Source of the DNA: Actinomadura sp. DC4
Lineage (GTDB): Bacteria; Actinomycetota; Actinomycetes; Streptosporangiales; Streptosporangiaceae
Direction: 5' to 3'
Assembly (NCBI RefSeq): GCF_030406325.1
Contig: NZ_JAUEQY010000001.1
Location: forward strand, 310,001 to 374,000
DNA: 64,000 nt
The position numbers were made by a program, and so were the translations under genes. The notes under the pieces are model-generated. The model was not told the origin of the DNA. It saw nothing but the letters and a program-made list of their open reading frames with translations, and searched no databases. Each line of letters begins with the position of its first letter. Position 1 is the stretch's first letter. Of this stretch, positions 32,472 to 43,200 are shown in pieces.

Positions 32472-33347
32472 TCAGCGGCCGAGCAGCTGGGCGGCCGTGG
32501 CGAGGATCTCCACGACGCGCAGGCCGAAGCGTGCGTCGCAGGGGTGGGCGCGGCCCGTGTCGGCCGCCTCCAGCAGCGCGTCGATCGCCCGGCTCAGGGA
32601 CGTGACCGGGTCCTCCTCCTCGGAGGGCATCGACGTGACGCCCGACACGCCGCGAAGCTCGACCGCGTTGCCCGCGCCCTCCTTCGGTGCCATCAGGCTC
32701 AGTGTCACCGTGCTCGAAGCGCCGCGACTATGCCGCAGCACCAGATGAACCGTGTCCTCACGCCCCGGCGCGGCCGCCAGCACCTCCTCGACGTCGCCGA
32801 GCACCGGCAGCAGCACCGACAGCGCGTGCGGGCCGACGTCCCACAGGCCGCCCTTCTCCCAGCGCCACGGTGAGTCGGCGAACGGGCTGTCGCCGCTGCC
32901 CAGCGCGCCCAGCCACTCCGCTCGCCCGGTGTACCAGTCCCGCCCCGACTGCTCGGCGATCCACTTCCGCGGCGCGTCCGTGAACCGGCTCGTGAAGAAG
33001 ACGACCGACGCGACGCCCGTCTCGGCGGCGGCGTCCACGACCGCACGCGCGTCCGTGACCTCGATCGCCAGTGGCTTGTCCAGCAGCAGATGGCGGCCGG
33101 CCCGCGCGGCGCGGGCGGCCAGCGGGGCCTGGACCGACGGCGGCAGGGCGATCGCGATCGCCTCGGCGTCGTCGATCAGAGAATCGGCCGAGGCGTACGG
33201 ACGGCCGCCGAAGGCCGACGCGATCGAGGCCGCAGCCTCGGGACGGCGTCCCCAGACGCCGACGAACTCCACCTCAGAATGGTCGCGGAGCGCGGGCCCG
33301 TACGCGATCTCCGCCCACGGTCCCGTCCCCAGCAGTCCGACGCGCAT
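32472..33347 (-). CDS. Gfo/Idh/MocA family oxidoreductase
   Basis: The 291-residue protein has an N-terminal Rossmann fold (MRVGLLGTGPWAEIAYGPAL) and the family motif LLLDKPLAIEVTDARAVVDA, with the catalytic lysine region DKP. The second domain contains WRWEKGGLWDVGPHALSVLL, where the conserved D and H sit. Family members oxidise or reduce sugar alcohols and related cyclitols with NAD(P). The substrate is unknown. ATG 33347 has GGAGGAG 4 bases upstream, better than the in-frame ATG at 33359. It lies 54 bp downstream of the serine hydrolase gene on the same strand. Confidence 0.87.
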   Translation of the reverse strand: MRVGLLGTGPWAEIAYGPALRDHSEVEFVGVWGRRPEAAASIASAFGGRPYASADSLIDDAEAIAIALPPSVQAPLAARAARAGRHLLLDKPLAIEVTDARAVVDAAAETGVASVVFFTSRFTDAPRKWIAEQSGRDWYTGRAEWLGALGSGDSPFADSPWRWEKGGLWDVGPHALSVLLPVLGDVEEVLAAAPGREDTVHLVLRHSRGASSTVTLSLMAPKEGAGNAVELRGVSGVTSMPSEEEDPVTSLSRAIDALLEAADTGRAHPCDARFGLRVVEILATAAQLLGR

Positions 33348-33401
33348 GAGCTCCTCCATCTGGCCGGCCGGCGTGCATCCGCAGCGTACGGGACGAAACC
33401 G

Positions 33402-34472
33402 TCAAAGTCGGGCGACCAGCCGCGCGACGCGGGCACGCAGCGCGGTCACGTCGACCGGGGACGAGGTCGGATGGAGCCGGTTGGTCAGCAGCGCCCAGCA
33501 CCGGCCCAGGGAGGGCGCGACCGCCACCTCCGTCCCGGTGAACCCGGGATGGCCGAGCACCGTCACCGGGCCGCCGGGGGCCCTCACCTCCCAGCGCCGC
33601 CACCCGAGCGCCTGCTCCGGGTCGGGCCCGGGCGCGGCGAACTCCTCCACGACCGACGACGGCCACAGCGGATGCCCGCCGAGCATCACCGCGCCCAGCC
33701 CCGCCGTCTCCTCCGCGGTGGCGAACAGGCCGGCGTGCCCGGCGAAGCCGCCGAAGGCGTGGTGGGCGTTCCCGTCGTTGGCCTCGCCGACGAGCCAGTG
33801 CCGGCGCGAGGCGGGCACGCCGTGGACGGACACCGGGTACGGTGTGCCCGTGGCGATCATCCGGCGTTCCCAGGAGTCCCCGTACGAGGTCGCCGCCACG
33901 TCCGGCCCGTAGCCCCGCAGCCCCAGCGGCCCGGTCACCAGGGAGGCGACCGCCGTACGAAGATCCGTGCCGTGCACCGCGGCAACGATCGCCCCGAGCA
34001 GCTGGAACCCCAGGTCGGAGTAGTGACGCCCGGAGCCGGGCCGATAGCGCAGGGGCAGCGCGGCGGCACGGGCCACGGCGGCGTCCGGGTCGCCCAGCAC
34101 GGCCGGACCGTCCGAAGCGTCCGCGTACAGCGGCCACCACTCCCACAGCCCGGCCCGGTGCAGCAGCAGGTCGCGCGCGGTGACGGAGTCCCTGGAACCT
34201 CCGGCGAACGCGGGCAGCACCGCGCGTACGGGCCGGTCCAGGTCGATCTCCCGGCGCAGGCGCATGACCGCGAGCGTCGTCGCGACCTTGGTCACCGAGG
34301 CGAGGTCGAAACGGGTCCCCGGCCCGGCGGGCGCACCGCCGAGAGAGGTACGGCCGGCCGCGTACGAGGCCGCCGGGCCCGCGCCGGCCACGGCCAGCAC
34401 GACGGCCGTCGGGCCCGCCCGTTCGTCGACGGCGCTGGTGACGGCGTCGCGGAGCCCGCACGACTCGGACAC
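33402..34472 (-). CDS. Beta-lactamase-class-C-like serine hydrolase
   Basis: The 356-residue protein has the penicillin-binding fold: nucleophile motif SVTK (Ser59, Lys62), tyrosine motif HYSDLG and a third-motif region LGHPGFTGT. There is no signal peptide, so it is probably a cytoplasmic esterase or peptidase and not a cell-wall enzyme. GTG 34472 is preceded by GGAGG. It is divergent from the oligopeptide importer, so hydrolysis of an imported peptide or ester is a possible role (inference). Confidence 0.86.
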   Translation of the reverse strand: MSESCGLRDAVTSAVDERAGPTAVVLAVAGAGPAASYAAGRTSLGGAPAGPGTRFDLASVTKVATTLAVMRLRREIDLDRPVRAVLPAFAGGSRDSVTARDLLLHRAGLWEWWPLYADASDGPAVLGDPDAAVARAAALPLRYRPGSGRHYSDLGFQLLGAIVAAVHGTDLRTAVASLVTGPLGLRGYGPDVAATSYGDSWERRMIATGTPYPVSVHGVPASRRHWLVGEANDGNAHHAFGGFAGHAGLFATAEETAGLGAVMLGGHPLWPSSVVEEFAAPGPDPEQALGWRRWEVRAPGGPVTVLGHPGFTGTEVAVAPSLGRCWALLTNRLHPTSSPVDVTALRARVARLVARL

Positions 34473-34524
34473 CAGGGACCTCCGGTAAAGACTCGCGGCC
34501 TGATGTTACTTTCTTACCTCAGTG

Positions 34525-34541
34525 TGGTCCATAGTGGTACA
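34525..34541. promoter_or_regulatory. Imperfect dyad between the hydrolase and importer genes
   Basis: TGGTCCA-TAG-TGGTACA is a TGnnCCA/TGGnnCA dyad of the kind used by GntR and LacI-type regulators. The same stretch can be read as a GTGGT direct repeat 11 bases apart. It lies in the 100-bp divergent gap and could control both directions. Confidence 0.35.
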
Positions 34542-34572
34542 TCTTGTTGTTCCCGGGCGAGAAGAGGACCAC

Positions 34573-36099
34573 ATGCCGAGGTACGGACGTCGTCTCCTGC
34601 GGGCCTTCGCGCTGGCCGGAGCGGTATCGGCCGCCGTCGCGGCCTGCTCGCCGGCCGGCTCGGGGGATGAGAAGAGCTCCGGCGGGCCGCTGGTCGTGGC
34701 CCGTACGGTCGACCTGGACCAGCTCGACCCGGCCGTCGCCACCGCCTTCGGCAGCATCCAGACGCTGCAGCTGGTCTTCGACACGCTGCTGCGCACCGAC
34801 GCGAACGGGCGGCTCGTCCCCGGCCTGGCCAAGTCGTGGGACACGAGCAAGGACGGCCGTACCTACACCTTCCATCTCCAGCCGGGCGTGAAGTTCCACA
34901 ACGGCGACGCCCTCACCGCGGACGCCGTCGTCGCCACGCTCGACCGCGTACGGGACGAGGCCACCGCCTCCGTGGTCCGCTCGAACCTGCTGAACGTCTC
35001 CGGCGTCAGCGCGCCGGACGCGTCCACCGCGGTGGTCGAGCTGAGCAAGCCGGACGGCTCCATCCTCAACACGCTCACGCTGACCGGGACCGCGATCCTG
35101 GACCCCGCCGACATCAAGGCGGGCCGGATCGCCAAGAGCGCGAACGGTACCGGCCCTTTCAGGCTGGCGGGCCGTACGCAGGGCCAGAAGGCCGACCTCA
35201 CCGCCAACGCGGCCTACTTCGGCGGCAAGCCGAAGCTGCCCGGCGTGGAGTTCCGCGTCATCCCGGACGAGACCTCGATCCTGGCGGGCCTGCGGGCCCG
35301 CTCGTTCGACGCCGGCGTGCTCACCGACCCGAACGTCGTCGCGCAGGTGCACGGCGGAGGCCTCAAGGTCGCCTCGACGCCGTCGCTGGCGTACCACACC
35401 CTCATGCTGAACGGGCGCCGCAAGCCGCTGGACCAGCTCCCCGTACGCCAGGCCATCGCCTGCGCCATCGACCGCAAGCAGGTCATCGACACCGCCGTGG
35501 CCGGTCAGGGCACGGTCACCGGGCCGATCACCAGCCCCGGCTACCGCCTCTCGGCGACCGACGGGCTGCCGTGCGCTCCCGGCGACGCGGCCGCGGCCAA
35601 GAAGCTGCTCGGCGGCGCCTCGGTCTCACTCAAGATGCTCGTCATGAGCGGCGGCTACGCCTCGGCGGTCAACGAGGCGCAGAACATCCAGGCCCAGCTC
35701 GCCAGGATCGGCGTCAAGCTGAGCATCGACCAGCAGCCCACCAACGTCTACGTCAAGCGCTGGACCAAGGCGGACTACGACGTCACCCTCGCGCTCAACG
35801 GCGGCAACTCCTCGCCGTACCTCATGTACGCCCGTTACTTCACCGACGGCGCCTCGCTCGCCAAGCCCGCCGGGCTGGACTCGCCGGCGATCGCCGCGCT
35901 GCTCGGCCAGGTCAACCCGGCGAACGGGCGGGCGAACGACGCGACGGTGGCGCAGCTGCAACGCACGCTGCTCCAGCAGTCGCCCTGGGTCTGGCTGTTC
36001 ACCGACAACAACGTCGTGGCCATGCGGTCCGGCGTGACCGGGCTGGGCATCACCGCCGACGACTCCCTGCGCTCGCTGCAGCAGACCGCCAAGGGGTGA
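34573..36099 (+). CDS. Oligopeptide/nickel-type ABC importer substrate-binding lipoprotein
   Basis: The 508-residue protein is a family 5 solute-binding protein. It has a lipoprotein signal with lipobox VAAC (Cys25), then LVVARTVDLDQLDPAVATAF, TYTFHLQPGVKFHNGDALTA and RQAIACAIDRKQVIDTAVAG, all typical of DppA/OppA-like proteins. It would capture a peptide or similar ligand outside the membrane. The frame is open upstream to 34522, but ATG 34573 has GAAGAGGA upstream and gives the signal peptide. It is the first gene of a five-gene operon. Confidence 0.92.
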   Translation: MPRYGRRLLRAFALAGAVSAAVAACSPAGSGDEKSSGGPLVVARTVDLDQLDPAVATAFGSIQTLQLVFDTLLRTDANGRLVPGLAKSWDTSKDGRTYTFHLQPGVKFHNGDALTADAVVATLDRVRDEATASVVRSNLLNVSGVSAPDASTAVVELSKPDGSILNTLTLTGTAILDPADIKAGRIAKSANGTGPFRLAGRTQGQKADLTANAAYFGGKPKLPGVEFRVIPDETSILAGLRARSFDAGVLTDPNVVAQVHGGGLKVASTPSLAYHTLMLNGRRKPLDQLPVRQAIACAIDRKQVIDTAVAGQGTVTGPITSPGYRLSATDGLPCAPGDAAAAKKLLGGASVSLKMLVMSGGYASAVNEAQNIQAQLARIGVKLSIDQQPTNVYVKRWTKADYDVTLALNGGNSSPYLMYARYFTDGASLAKPAGLDSPAIAALLGQVNPANGRANDATVAQLQRTLLQQSPWVWLFTDNNVVAMRSGVTGLGITADDSLRSLQQTAKG

Positions 36100-36104
36100 C
36101 GGCC

Positions 36105-37064
36105 GTGACGCTCCGCGCCGCCGGAGGCCGCCTCGCCGGGCTGGCGGGCACCCTCCTCGGCGTCGCCGTGGTCGTCTTCGTGCTGCTGCGCCTGCTGCCG
36201 GGCGACGCGATCGACGCGGCGCTCGGCACGCAGGCGGGCCTGCTCACCCCGGCCCAGCACGCCTCGCTGGAGCGGTACTACGGCATCGACCAGTCCATTC
36301 CGCACCAGTTCGTCACCTGGATCGGCCAGCTCCTGCACGGCAACCTCGGCGTCTCGGTGAACAGCGGCACGAACGTCACGACCCTGCTCGGCTCGGCCAT
36401 CCCGGTGACCGTCGAGCTCGCCGTCCTCGCCACGCTCATCGGCGCGCCGCTCGGCGTCGTGCTCGGCGTGCTGGCGGCGGGCCGGCCCGGCGGCGCGCGC
36501 GACCTCGGCGTGCAGTCCGCGGGCCTGCTCGGCCTGGCGCTGCCGGAGTTCATCCTCGCCTCGGTGGTGGTCGCGGTGCTCGGCGCGGTCTTCCGGTACT
36601 TCCCCTCGGCCGGCACCTTCGTGCCGCTGACCCACTCGGTCGGCGGCAACCTCAGCCAGATGATCTATCCGGCGCTGGTCCTGGCGGTCGGCCTGGCCGC
36701 CACGGTGATGCGCACGACCCGCTCGGCGTTCCTGGACGTCGCGCGCTCGGACTTCGTGCGCACGGCGCGGGGCAAGGGCCTGTTCCCGCGCCGTATCCGC
36801 TGGCGGCACGTGCTGCGCAACTCCAGCGTCCCGATCGTCACGATGGTCGGCATCCAGTTCGGCTACCTGCTCGGCGGCACGGTCGTCATCGAGCAGGTCT
36901 TCGCCCTCCCCGGTCTGGGCCGGCTGCTCCTCAACGCGATCCTGCAGCGCGACTACGCGGTCGTGCAGTCCGCCGTCCTGCTCATCGCGGTGGCCTTCGT
37001 CGTCGTCAACCTCGCCGTCGACCTCATCTACCGCGCCCTCGACCCGAGGACGGCCGAGTCATGA
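36105..37064 (+). CDS. DppB-like ABC importer permease
   Basis: The 319-residue permease has about six membrane helices and the DppB layout: N-terminal VVVFVLLRLLPGDAIDAALG, periplasmic YYGIDQSIPHQFVTWIGQLL and the EAA-type loop DFVRTARGKGLFPRRIRWRH that contacts the ATPase. I favour GTG 36105, 8 bases after AAGGGG; GTG 36096 overlapping the upstream stop is the alternative. The open frame extends far upstream only as a shadow of the binding-protein gene. Confidence 0.9.
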   Translation: MTLRAAGGRLAGLAGTLLGVAVVVFVLLRLLPGDAIDAALGTQAGLLTPAQHASLERYYGIDQSIPHQFVTWIGQLLHGNLGVSVNSGTNVTTLLGSAIPVTVELAVLATLIGAPLGVVLGVLAAGRPGGARDLGVQSAGLLGLALPEFILASVVVAVLGAVFRYFPSAGTFVPLTHSVGGNLSQMIYPALVLAVGLAATVMRTTRSAFLDVARSDFVRTARGKGLFPRRIRWRHVLRNSSVPIVTMVGIQFGYLLGGTVVIEQVFALPGLGRLLLNAILQRDYAVVQSAVLLIAVAFVVVNLAVDLIYRALDPRTAES

Positions 37065-37942
37065 CCGCGCCGGTGATCCTGGAGACCGCGCCGCGGGCGA
37101 CCGGCCGGCGCGGCGTGCCGCACCGTCTCTGGGCCGACCGCAACGGCCGGATCGGCGTGGTGGTCACCGCCGTCGTCGTCCTCGGCGGGCTGGCCGGCCT
37201 CCTCGGCCTGCTCCCGTACGACACGGTCGCCCAAGACGTCGCGGTGCGGCTCAAGCCGCCCTCGGCGAGCCATCTCTTCGGCACCGACCAGTTCGGGCGG
37301 GACGTCTTCTCCCGCGTGCTGTCCGGCGTCTTCGCCTCGCTGCGGGTCGCCGTCGTCTCCGTCGCGGCGGCCGGCGTGCTCGGCACGGCCATCGGCGTCG
37401 TCTCCGGATACGCGGGCGGCTGGGCCGACGCGATCGTCGGGCGGCTCACCGACGTGCTGTTCGCGTTCCCCGCGATCCTGCTCGCGCTGACCGTGATCTC
37501 CGCGCTCGGCCGCGGCTGGGCCGACACCACGCTCGCCATCGCCATCGTCTACCTGCCGATCTTCATCCGCACGGCGCGGGGGCCGACGCTGACCGTACGG
37601 AACGCCGAGTACGTCAAGGCCGGCCGCGTGCTGGGGTTCGGCTCGCCCCGGCTGGTCGGGCGGCACGTCCTGCCGAACGTCGCGGCGCCGGTCCTCGTGC
37701 AGACCACGCTCGCGCTGTCGTGGGCGGTGCTCACCGAGTCGGCCCTCAGCTTCCTCGGCCTGGGCACGCAACCGCCGCAGAGCTCGCTCGGCCTGATGGT
37801 CGCCGACGGCCGGACGTACCTCACCACCGAGCCGTGGCTGCTCGTCGCCCCGTCCGCGGTGATCGTCGTCCTGGTCATCGGCCTCAACCTGCTCGGCGAC
37901 GGCCTGCGCGCCGCCCTGGACCCCGCGGAGAACCGCCCATGA
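37061..37942 (+). CDS. DppC-like ABC importer permease
   Basis: The 293-residue permease has the DppC-type N-terminal segment, SSHLFGTDQFGRDVFSRVLS-like motif (SASHLFGTDQFGRDVFS) and the EAA loop VRNAEYVKAGRVLGFGSPRL. It pairs with the upstream permease to form the channel. Its ATG overlaps the preceding stop as ATGA, so synthesis of the two subunits is coupled. Confidence 0.92.
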   Translation: MTAPVILETAPRATGRRGVPHRLWADRNGRIGVVVTAVVVLGGLAGLLGLLPYDTVAQDVAVRLKPPSASHLFGTDQFGRDVFSRVLSGVFASLRVAVVSVAAAGVLGTAIGVVSGYAGGWADAIVGRLTDVLFAFPAILLALTVISALGRGWADTTLAIAIVYLPIFIRTARGPTLTVRNAEYVKAGRVLGFGSPRLVGRHVLPNVAAPVLVQTTLALSWAVLTESALSFLGLGTQPPQSSLGLMVADGRTYLTTEPWLLVAPSAVIVVLVIGLNLLGDGLRAALDPAENRP

Positions 37943-38895
37943 CCGCTCTCGCCGTCGAGGGCCTCACGGTCAGTGCCGGGGCCACCGATCTCGTACGGGG
38001 CGTCGACCTGGCGGTCGAGCCGGGGCGGACGCTCGGCCTGGTCGGCGAGTCCGGGTCCGGCAAGTCGATGACCGCGCTCGCCGTGATGGGCCTGCTGCCC
38101 GACGCCATCCACCTGCGGTCCGGCTCCGTGCGCGTCGACGGGCGCGACGTCGTCCCGCTGCCGGAGTCCGAGCGCCGTACGGTGCGCGGCGCGCGGGTCG
38201 GCATGATCTACCAGGAGCCGATGACCGCGCTCAACCCGCTCATGCGCGTCGGCCCGCAGATCGTCGAGGGCCTCACCGCGCACGGCATGGCCGCGCAGGC
38301 GGCGCGGGCCCGGGCGGCCGAGACCCTGGAGCGCGTCGGGCTGCCGGTGGACCGCGCGCTGCGGGCCTACCCCCACCAGCTCTCGGGCGGCATGCGGCAG
38401 CGCGCCATGATCGCCGTCGCGGTCGCGCCGCACCCGCGGGTGCTGATCGCCGACGAGCCGACGACCGCGCTCGACGTCACCATTCAGCGCCAGGTCATCG
38501 ACCTGGTCGACGAGCTGCGCCGCGAGGACGGCATGGCCGTCGTCTGGATCACGCACGACCTCGGCGTCGTCGCGCACATCGCCGACCGTACGGCGGTGAT
38601 GTACGCCGGACGGGTCGTGGAGGAGGGCGCGACGGCGGAGCTGTTCGCGCGGCCCTCCCACCCGTACACGGCCGGGCTGCTGCGGTCGCTGCCCGCGCAC
38701 CGGGGCGCCGAGCGCCCGCCGCTGGTCCAGATCGGCGGCCTGCCGCCGGACCTGGCCGGCCTGCCGCCGGGCTGCCCGTTCGCGCCGCGCTGCCCGCAGC
38801 GGCGCGAGGTCTGCTCGGCGAGCGAACCGGCCCTGCTCGACCGCGGCCCGCAGCGGGCGGCCTGTCACATACCCCCGGAGGAGTGGTCGGCGTGA
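37939..38895 (+). CDS. DppD-like ABC importer ATPase
   Basis: The 318-residue ATPase has Walker [13 protein letters not shown]-loop [10 protein letters not shown], signature [11 protein letters not shown], Walker [13 protein letters not shown] and switch His WITHDLGVV. The C-terminal [14 protein letters not shown] is the cysteine-rich end usual for peptide-transporter ATPases, where it can bind a 4Fe-4S cluster. The start again overlaps the preceding stop (ATGA at 37939-37942). Confidence 0.93.
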   Translation: MTALAVEGLTVSAGATDLVRGVDLAVEPGRTLGLVGESGSGKSMTALAVMGLLPDAIHLRSGSVRVDGRDVVPLPESERRTVRGARVGMIYQEPMTALNPLMRVGPQIVEGLTAHGMAAQAARARAAETLERVGLPVDRALRAYPHQLSGGMRQRAMIAVAVAPHPRVLIADEPTTALDVTIQRQVIDLVDELRREDGMAVVWITHDLGVVAHIADRTAVMYAGRVVEEGATAELFARPSHPYTAGLLRSLPAHRGAERPPLVQIGGLPPDLAGLPPGCPFAPRCPQRREVCSASEPALLDRGPQRAACHIPPEEWSA

Positions 38896-39857
38896 GCTCG
38901 GAGCTGACGGTCGAGGACGCCGTCAAGCACTACAAGGGGCCGGGCGGCACGCTCGTGCACGCGCTCGACGGCGTGTCGTTCACCGTCGCGCCGGGGGAGA
39001 CCCTCGGCATCGTGGGGGAGTCCGGCTGCGGCAAGTCGACGCTCGCCCGGCTGCTCGTACGGCTGGAGAACCCCACGTCGGGCCGCGTCCTGCTCGGCGG
39101 CACCGACCTGACGGCCCTGGGCCCGCGCGCGATGCGGCCGTACCGCCGGCGCGTCCAGCTCGTCTTCCAGGACCCGTACGCCTCGCTGCACCCGCGCCGT
39201 ACGGTCGACCAGACGCTGTCGGAGGTGCTGGGCGTGCACGGCCTCGCCGCGCGCGGCGCCGCCCGCGCGGCACGGGTGACGGAACTGATGGAGATGGTCG
39301 GGCTGCCACCGCGGCTGCGCGACCGTCTCCCGGTGCAGCTGTCGGGCGGCCAGCGGCAGCGCGTCGGCATCGCGCGCGCCCTCGCCGTCGAACCGGAGAT
39401 CCTCGTGCTGGACGAGGCGGTGTCGGCGCTGGACGTCTCGGTCCAGGCCGAGGTGATGAACCTCCTGGTGGCGCTGCGGGAGCGGCTGAACCTGAGCTAC
39501 CTGTTCATCTCCCACGACCTGGCGATGGTCCGCCACATCAGCGACCGGGTGCTGGTGCTGTACCTCGGCCGCGTCGCCGAACTCGGCCCGTGGCGCGAGG
39601 TGTCGGACGAGCCGCTGCACCCGTACGCGCGCTCCCTGCGCGACGCCGGCCTGGTTCCGGACCCGGGCCTGCGGTCCCCGTCGCCGGCGTTGCGCGGCGA
39701 GGTCCCGAACGCGGCCGCCCCGCCGGACGGCTGCCGCTTCCATCCCCGCTGCCCGCTGGTGGAGGAACGCTGCCGCACGACGGAGCCGGAGCTGCTCGAA
39801 CTCCGCCCGTCGCACCGGGCGGCCTGCCACGTCGCCGCCGACGCCCCGGCCGGATGA
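38892..39857 (+). CDS. DppF-like ABC importer ATPase
   Basis: The 321-residue ATPase has Walker A GIVGESGCGKS, Q-loop FQDPYASLHP, signature QLSGGQRQRVGIARALA, Walker B ILVLDEAVSALD and switch FISHDLAMV, with the C-terminal CRFHPRCPLVEERC. GTG 38892 overlaps the previous stop (GTGA) and has GGAGGAG 8 bases upstream. It closes the operon: binding protein, two permeases and two ATPases, so the transporter is complete. Confidence 0.93.
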   Translation: MSSELTVEDAVKHYKGPGGTLVHALDGVSFTVAPGETLGIVGESGCGKSTLARLLVRLENPTSGRVLLGGTDLTALGPRAMRPYRRRVQLVFQDPYASLHPRRTVDQTLSEVLGVHGLAARGAARAARVTELMEMVGLPPRLRDRLPVQLSGGQRQRVGIARALAVEPEILVLDEAVSALDVSVQAEVMNLLVALRERLNLSYLFISHDLAMVRHISDRVLVLYLGRVAELGPWREVSDEPLHPYARSLRDAGLVPDPGLRSPSPALRGEVPNAAAPPDGCRFHPRCPLVEERCRTTEPELLELRPSHRAACHVAADAPAG

Positions 39858-40288
39858 CCTCGCATGCCGGGGCACTCAGGGGCCGAGCCCGCAGGGGGCC
39901 GGGTGCCTCCCTTGCCGCCGGCTCGACCATGCCGCCCGGGTCGGGAAGGCCGGCGCGGACATCGATTGACCTGTGAATCGCCCCGGCGCATGCTGGAGGC
40001 CCGCCGACGTCGTGCCCGGTGAACGGGATGTTAAGGACGTTACCTTTCCGTAGCTCACATATAGCCCAAGATCGCCCCTGCGCGGTAGCCTCCGAAGACG
40101 ACGGTGAACTCTTGGCGGCGATCAGGTGAATCGACTGACGCTCAGGCGAGCGAGAAAGGGGCAGCTGAGCGCGGGACACCGCCGCTTTCCCACCGGAGGA
40201 ACCGTAGACCCGGTCCGCGACGGGAAGGAGGCTTCGCCGTGTTGCTGACGTGTGAACCGCGCATAGCGACGCTGGAGAGCGATGGCCG
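39858..40288. other. 431-bp non-coding region before the first giant gene
   Basis: No supported gene lies here; a 62-codon frame ending at 40292 has poor codon bias. TTGACC at 39969 and TATAGC at 40055 are possible promoter elements, but neither pairs convincingly with a partner box. The stretch 40025-40070 is AT-richer than its surroundings and is the best place for the giant gene's promoter, which would leave a leader of about 220 bases. Confidence 0.4.
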
Positions 40289-43200
40289 ATGACCGCAGCG
40301 GGATACGAGGCTCGTCCTGACACGTGGGTGAGTTCCGGTCGCGGGGTGGTCGGCACATCGGAGTCGCTGGGCTTGGCGGTCGATGCGCTGTGTCATGGGC
40401 TCGCGGGTGCGGGAGCGTGTTGGGGGTCCGACGAAATCGGTCGGGCCTTTTTCAATGGTGGCGGGGAGAACGCGGGGTACGGGGCGTCACGGGACTCGGT
40501 GCTGGCGGGTCTGGCGGACATGGTCAACCTGGTCCGCGCTACGGGCGGACTGCTGATCGTTTCCGGTCATACGTATCGAGTGGCCGAGGAGGCCTCCACG
40601 ATCGGATCCGCCCTGCCGGAGGGCGCGGACAGCGGGGCGAAGGCGGCGTCGCACCCGTACTCGCTGCCGCTCGTGACGGAGGGGTTCCCGCACTCGGACC
40701 CGGCGCCTTCCGGGCTGATGGCGATGTTGCGTTTCATGGAGTCGCTGGTCGGCGGGTGTGAGTGGCCGGACGGAAGCCTCGACGGCCTGATGACGATGGT
40801 CCGGGCCTGGCGGACGGCGGCGTACGCGGTCCGGTCCGCGGCCGAGGAGATCGGCGGTCACGCGCGTGTGGTGACGGCGAACAACGCCGGTCAGGCGACG
40901 CAGAGCTTCGCCTCGTTCGCGGCGGCCCTGCAGGGCGGCGGCGACGCCGGCGGGCTGTCGTGGCTGGCGACGGCGTGTGACGGGCTGGCGGACGCGGTCC
41001 AGAACCTGATCCGGCAGAAGAACGCGGCGCGGATGCAGTTCGTCTTGTCGCTGGAGTTCCTGCTGGCGACCTGGGCGCTGGCGGCGGCGCTCTCGTTGGT
41101 CACCGGCGGGGGATCGGTGGCGGCGGCGACGGCCACGACGCAGGCCGAGGGGTTCGCGCTGAAGGCCTTCTTGCGGTCGGTGGCCAAGGCGGTGCTCGCG
41201 GGAATGTGGTTCTCCGGCGGGCTCGACGCGGCGGGTCAGATCGCGCGGATTCACTTCGGGTTGCAGAAGGACTTCGACCGCGGGGAGTTCGTCAAGGCGC
41301 TCGGTGAGGGGGCCGTGGCCGGTGGCGTCATGGGCGCCGGCGGGGCGTGGATCGGCATGGGCCGCACCCAGCTCACCAAGGCGCTGTCGGAGTGGATGAG
41401 CTCTCCGGGGCTGAAAGGGCTCGGGACGAAGTTCCTGGTGGCGGGGACGACGGGCACGGCGGGGAACGTGGCGGCGCAGGCGGCCTTCGACAAGGGCCAT
41501 GTGGACTGGAAGCAGGCGGCGGAGTTCGGTTTCGGAATGGCGGGGATCGAGGTGGCCAAGGACGTCGGCCGCCGCGCCCTGACGGGGTCGAACCCACCTC
41601 CGGGCGAGACGCCCCCGGGCCACACGCCCCCGGGCGAGGGGGACCGGAACGCGCTGCCGAGCGGTCCCCCGGCGGTGTCGCAGGACGGGATCCCCAACCC
41701 CCGGATCTACCCGCACTACTCCGAACGCGGCGTGGGGTACGACCTGGAGGCCCAGCCCGGCGACTACCACTGGAACGATCCCACCGGACAGACCGCCCAT
41801 CCCACTACAGAACAACCCCCGGCCGGTCATATCCCCACCACCGAACTCGCCACCGACCACCCGGCCCCGCCGGCCGCCCAGAACATCCCGCACTACGACA
41901 TCACCAGCGTCGGCCGGGACGTCCCGGCCGTCGGCACGGACCACACGGCCGCTCCCGGTCCCACCCCGGCCGTCGTCATGGGCATGGACAACGCCGCCCC
42001 GCCGGGCGGCTCACGGCCGAACGTCCCCGCCGTCCCCGACGCGGCGACGCCGGTACCCGCGCGCACCGAGGGCCCCGCCCTTCCGGTCCGCGGCCAGGAA
42101 GGGCGACCGGTGGCGGGCGGCCCGGACGGACGCCCGGTCCCGCCGGCCGAACTGAGCTCGGGAACACCGGCCCCCGCCACACCGGCCCGTACGCCGGTGA
42201 CCCCCCGTGCCGAGTTCGCCGAGACGGCGCACCGGGCGCTGACCGAGGCCCGGCAGATCGTGGCCCCCGACGGCCTGCTGCTGCAGGACGGCAGCGTACG
42301 GCTGACCGACCGGAACGGGCGGACCATCTACCTCCCCGAGGACGTGCTCCACCACGCGGAGCAGCGGCTGACGAGCCGCGCCGCCGACGGCGCCACCGTC
42401 GAACGCCTGCGCGCCGAGGCCGCCGCCTGGGTGGGCGCGGAGATCGCCAGAACCGGTCACCAGCCACCGGCGGACGGGGCGCTCGACGCGCTCGGCCAGC
42501 TCAGCGACCACTCCCCGGACAACGTCGCCGCCGCGGCCGAGCTGAGCCGCGAGGTACGCGGGGCCGACCCCACCCGGCGCCCGCACCCCGCCGACCACCC
42601 GTCGCCGGCCGACCCGACGTTGCGGCCGCATCTGAACGACGGGGTCGCACGGAACATCGTCGAGCGCGCGGAGGGCCTCGCCGCAGACCAGGCCGCCGCC
42701 GCGCACGGGCACGGACCCACCGGCGGCGTTCTCGCCCGGCCCGAGCACCAGGAGGCCCTCGGCTACGCGGAGGTGCGGTCGGCCCTTGAGCGGCTGCGGC
42801 CCTCCGACCTCGGCCGCGGCGTGACCGGCTGGAGCTGGTCCGAGGACGGCACGACCCTGCACGTGCAGACCGAGGCGTTCGGGACGCGGGACCTCCAGAT
42901 CGTGATCGCCGAGATGCCGGAGTCCCTCTCGGCGATGGAGCACGGCGCGGAGGGCGAGCCGAGCCGGCTCACGATCGCGCCGTGGGCGATGTCGCGCGAG
43001 GCCGCGGAGTCGGGGCGGCTGTCCCCGGCCGAGGTCCGCCAGGCCGGCGAAGTGCTGCCCCAGGTGCTGCTGCACGGGATCACCGACACGGCGCAACGGG
43101 CGGCGGCGGCCGAGGCCCGCTCCGGGCAGGGCGTCGTCCGCCGGCTCGTCTCCGGCGTGCGGTCGGCCGTACGCAACGACGGGCAGGTCCACCGGCTCTT

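Noticed and set aside
40104-40292. 62-codon frame ending on the start of the first giant gene
   Set aside because: Third positions are not GC-biased, the product is Arg/Ser/Glu-rich without a fold, and there is no ribosome site. The stop-start overlap is probably chance.
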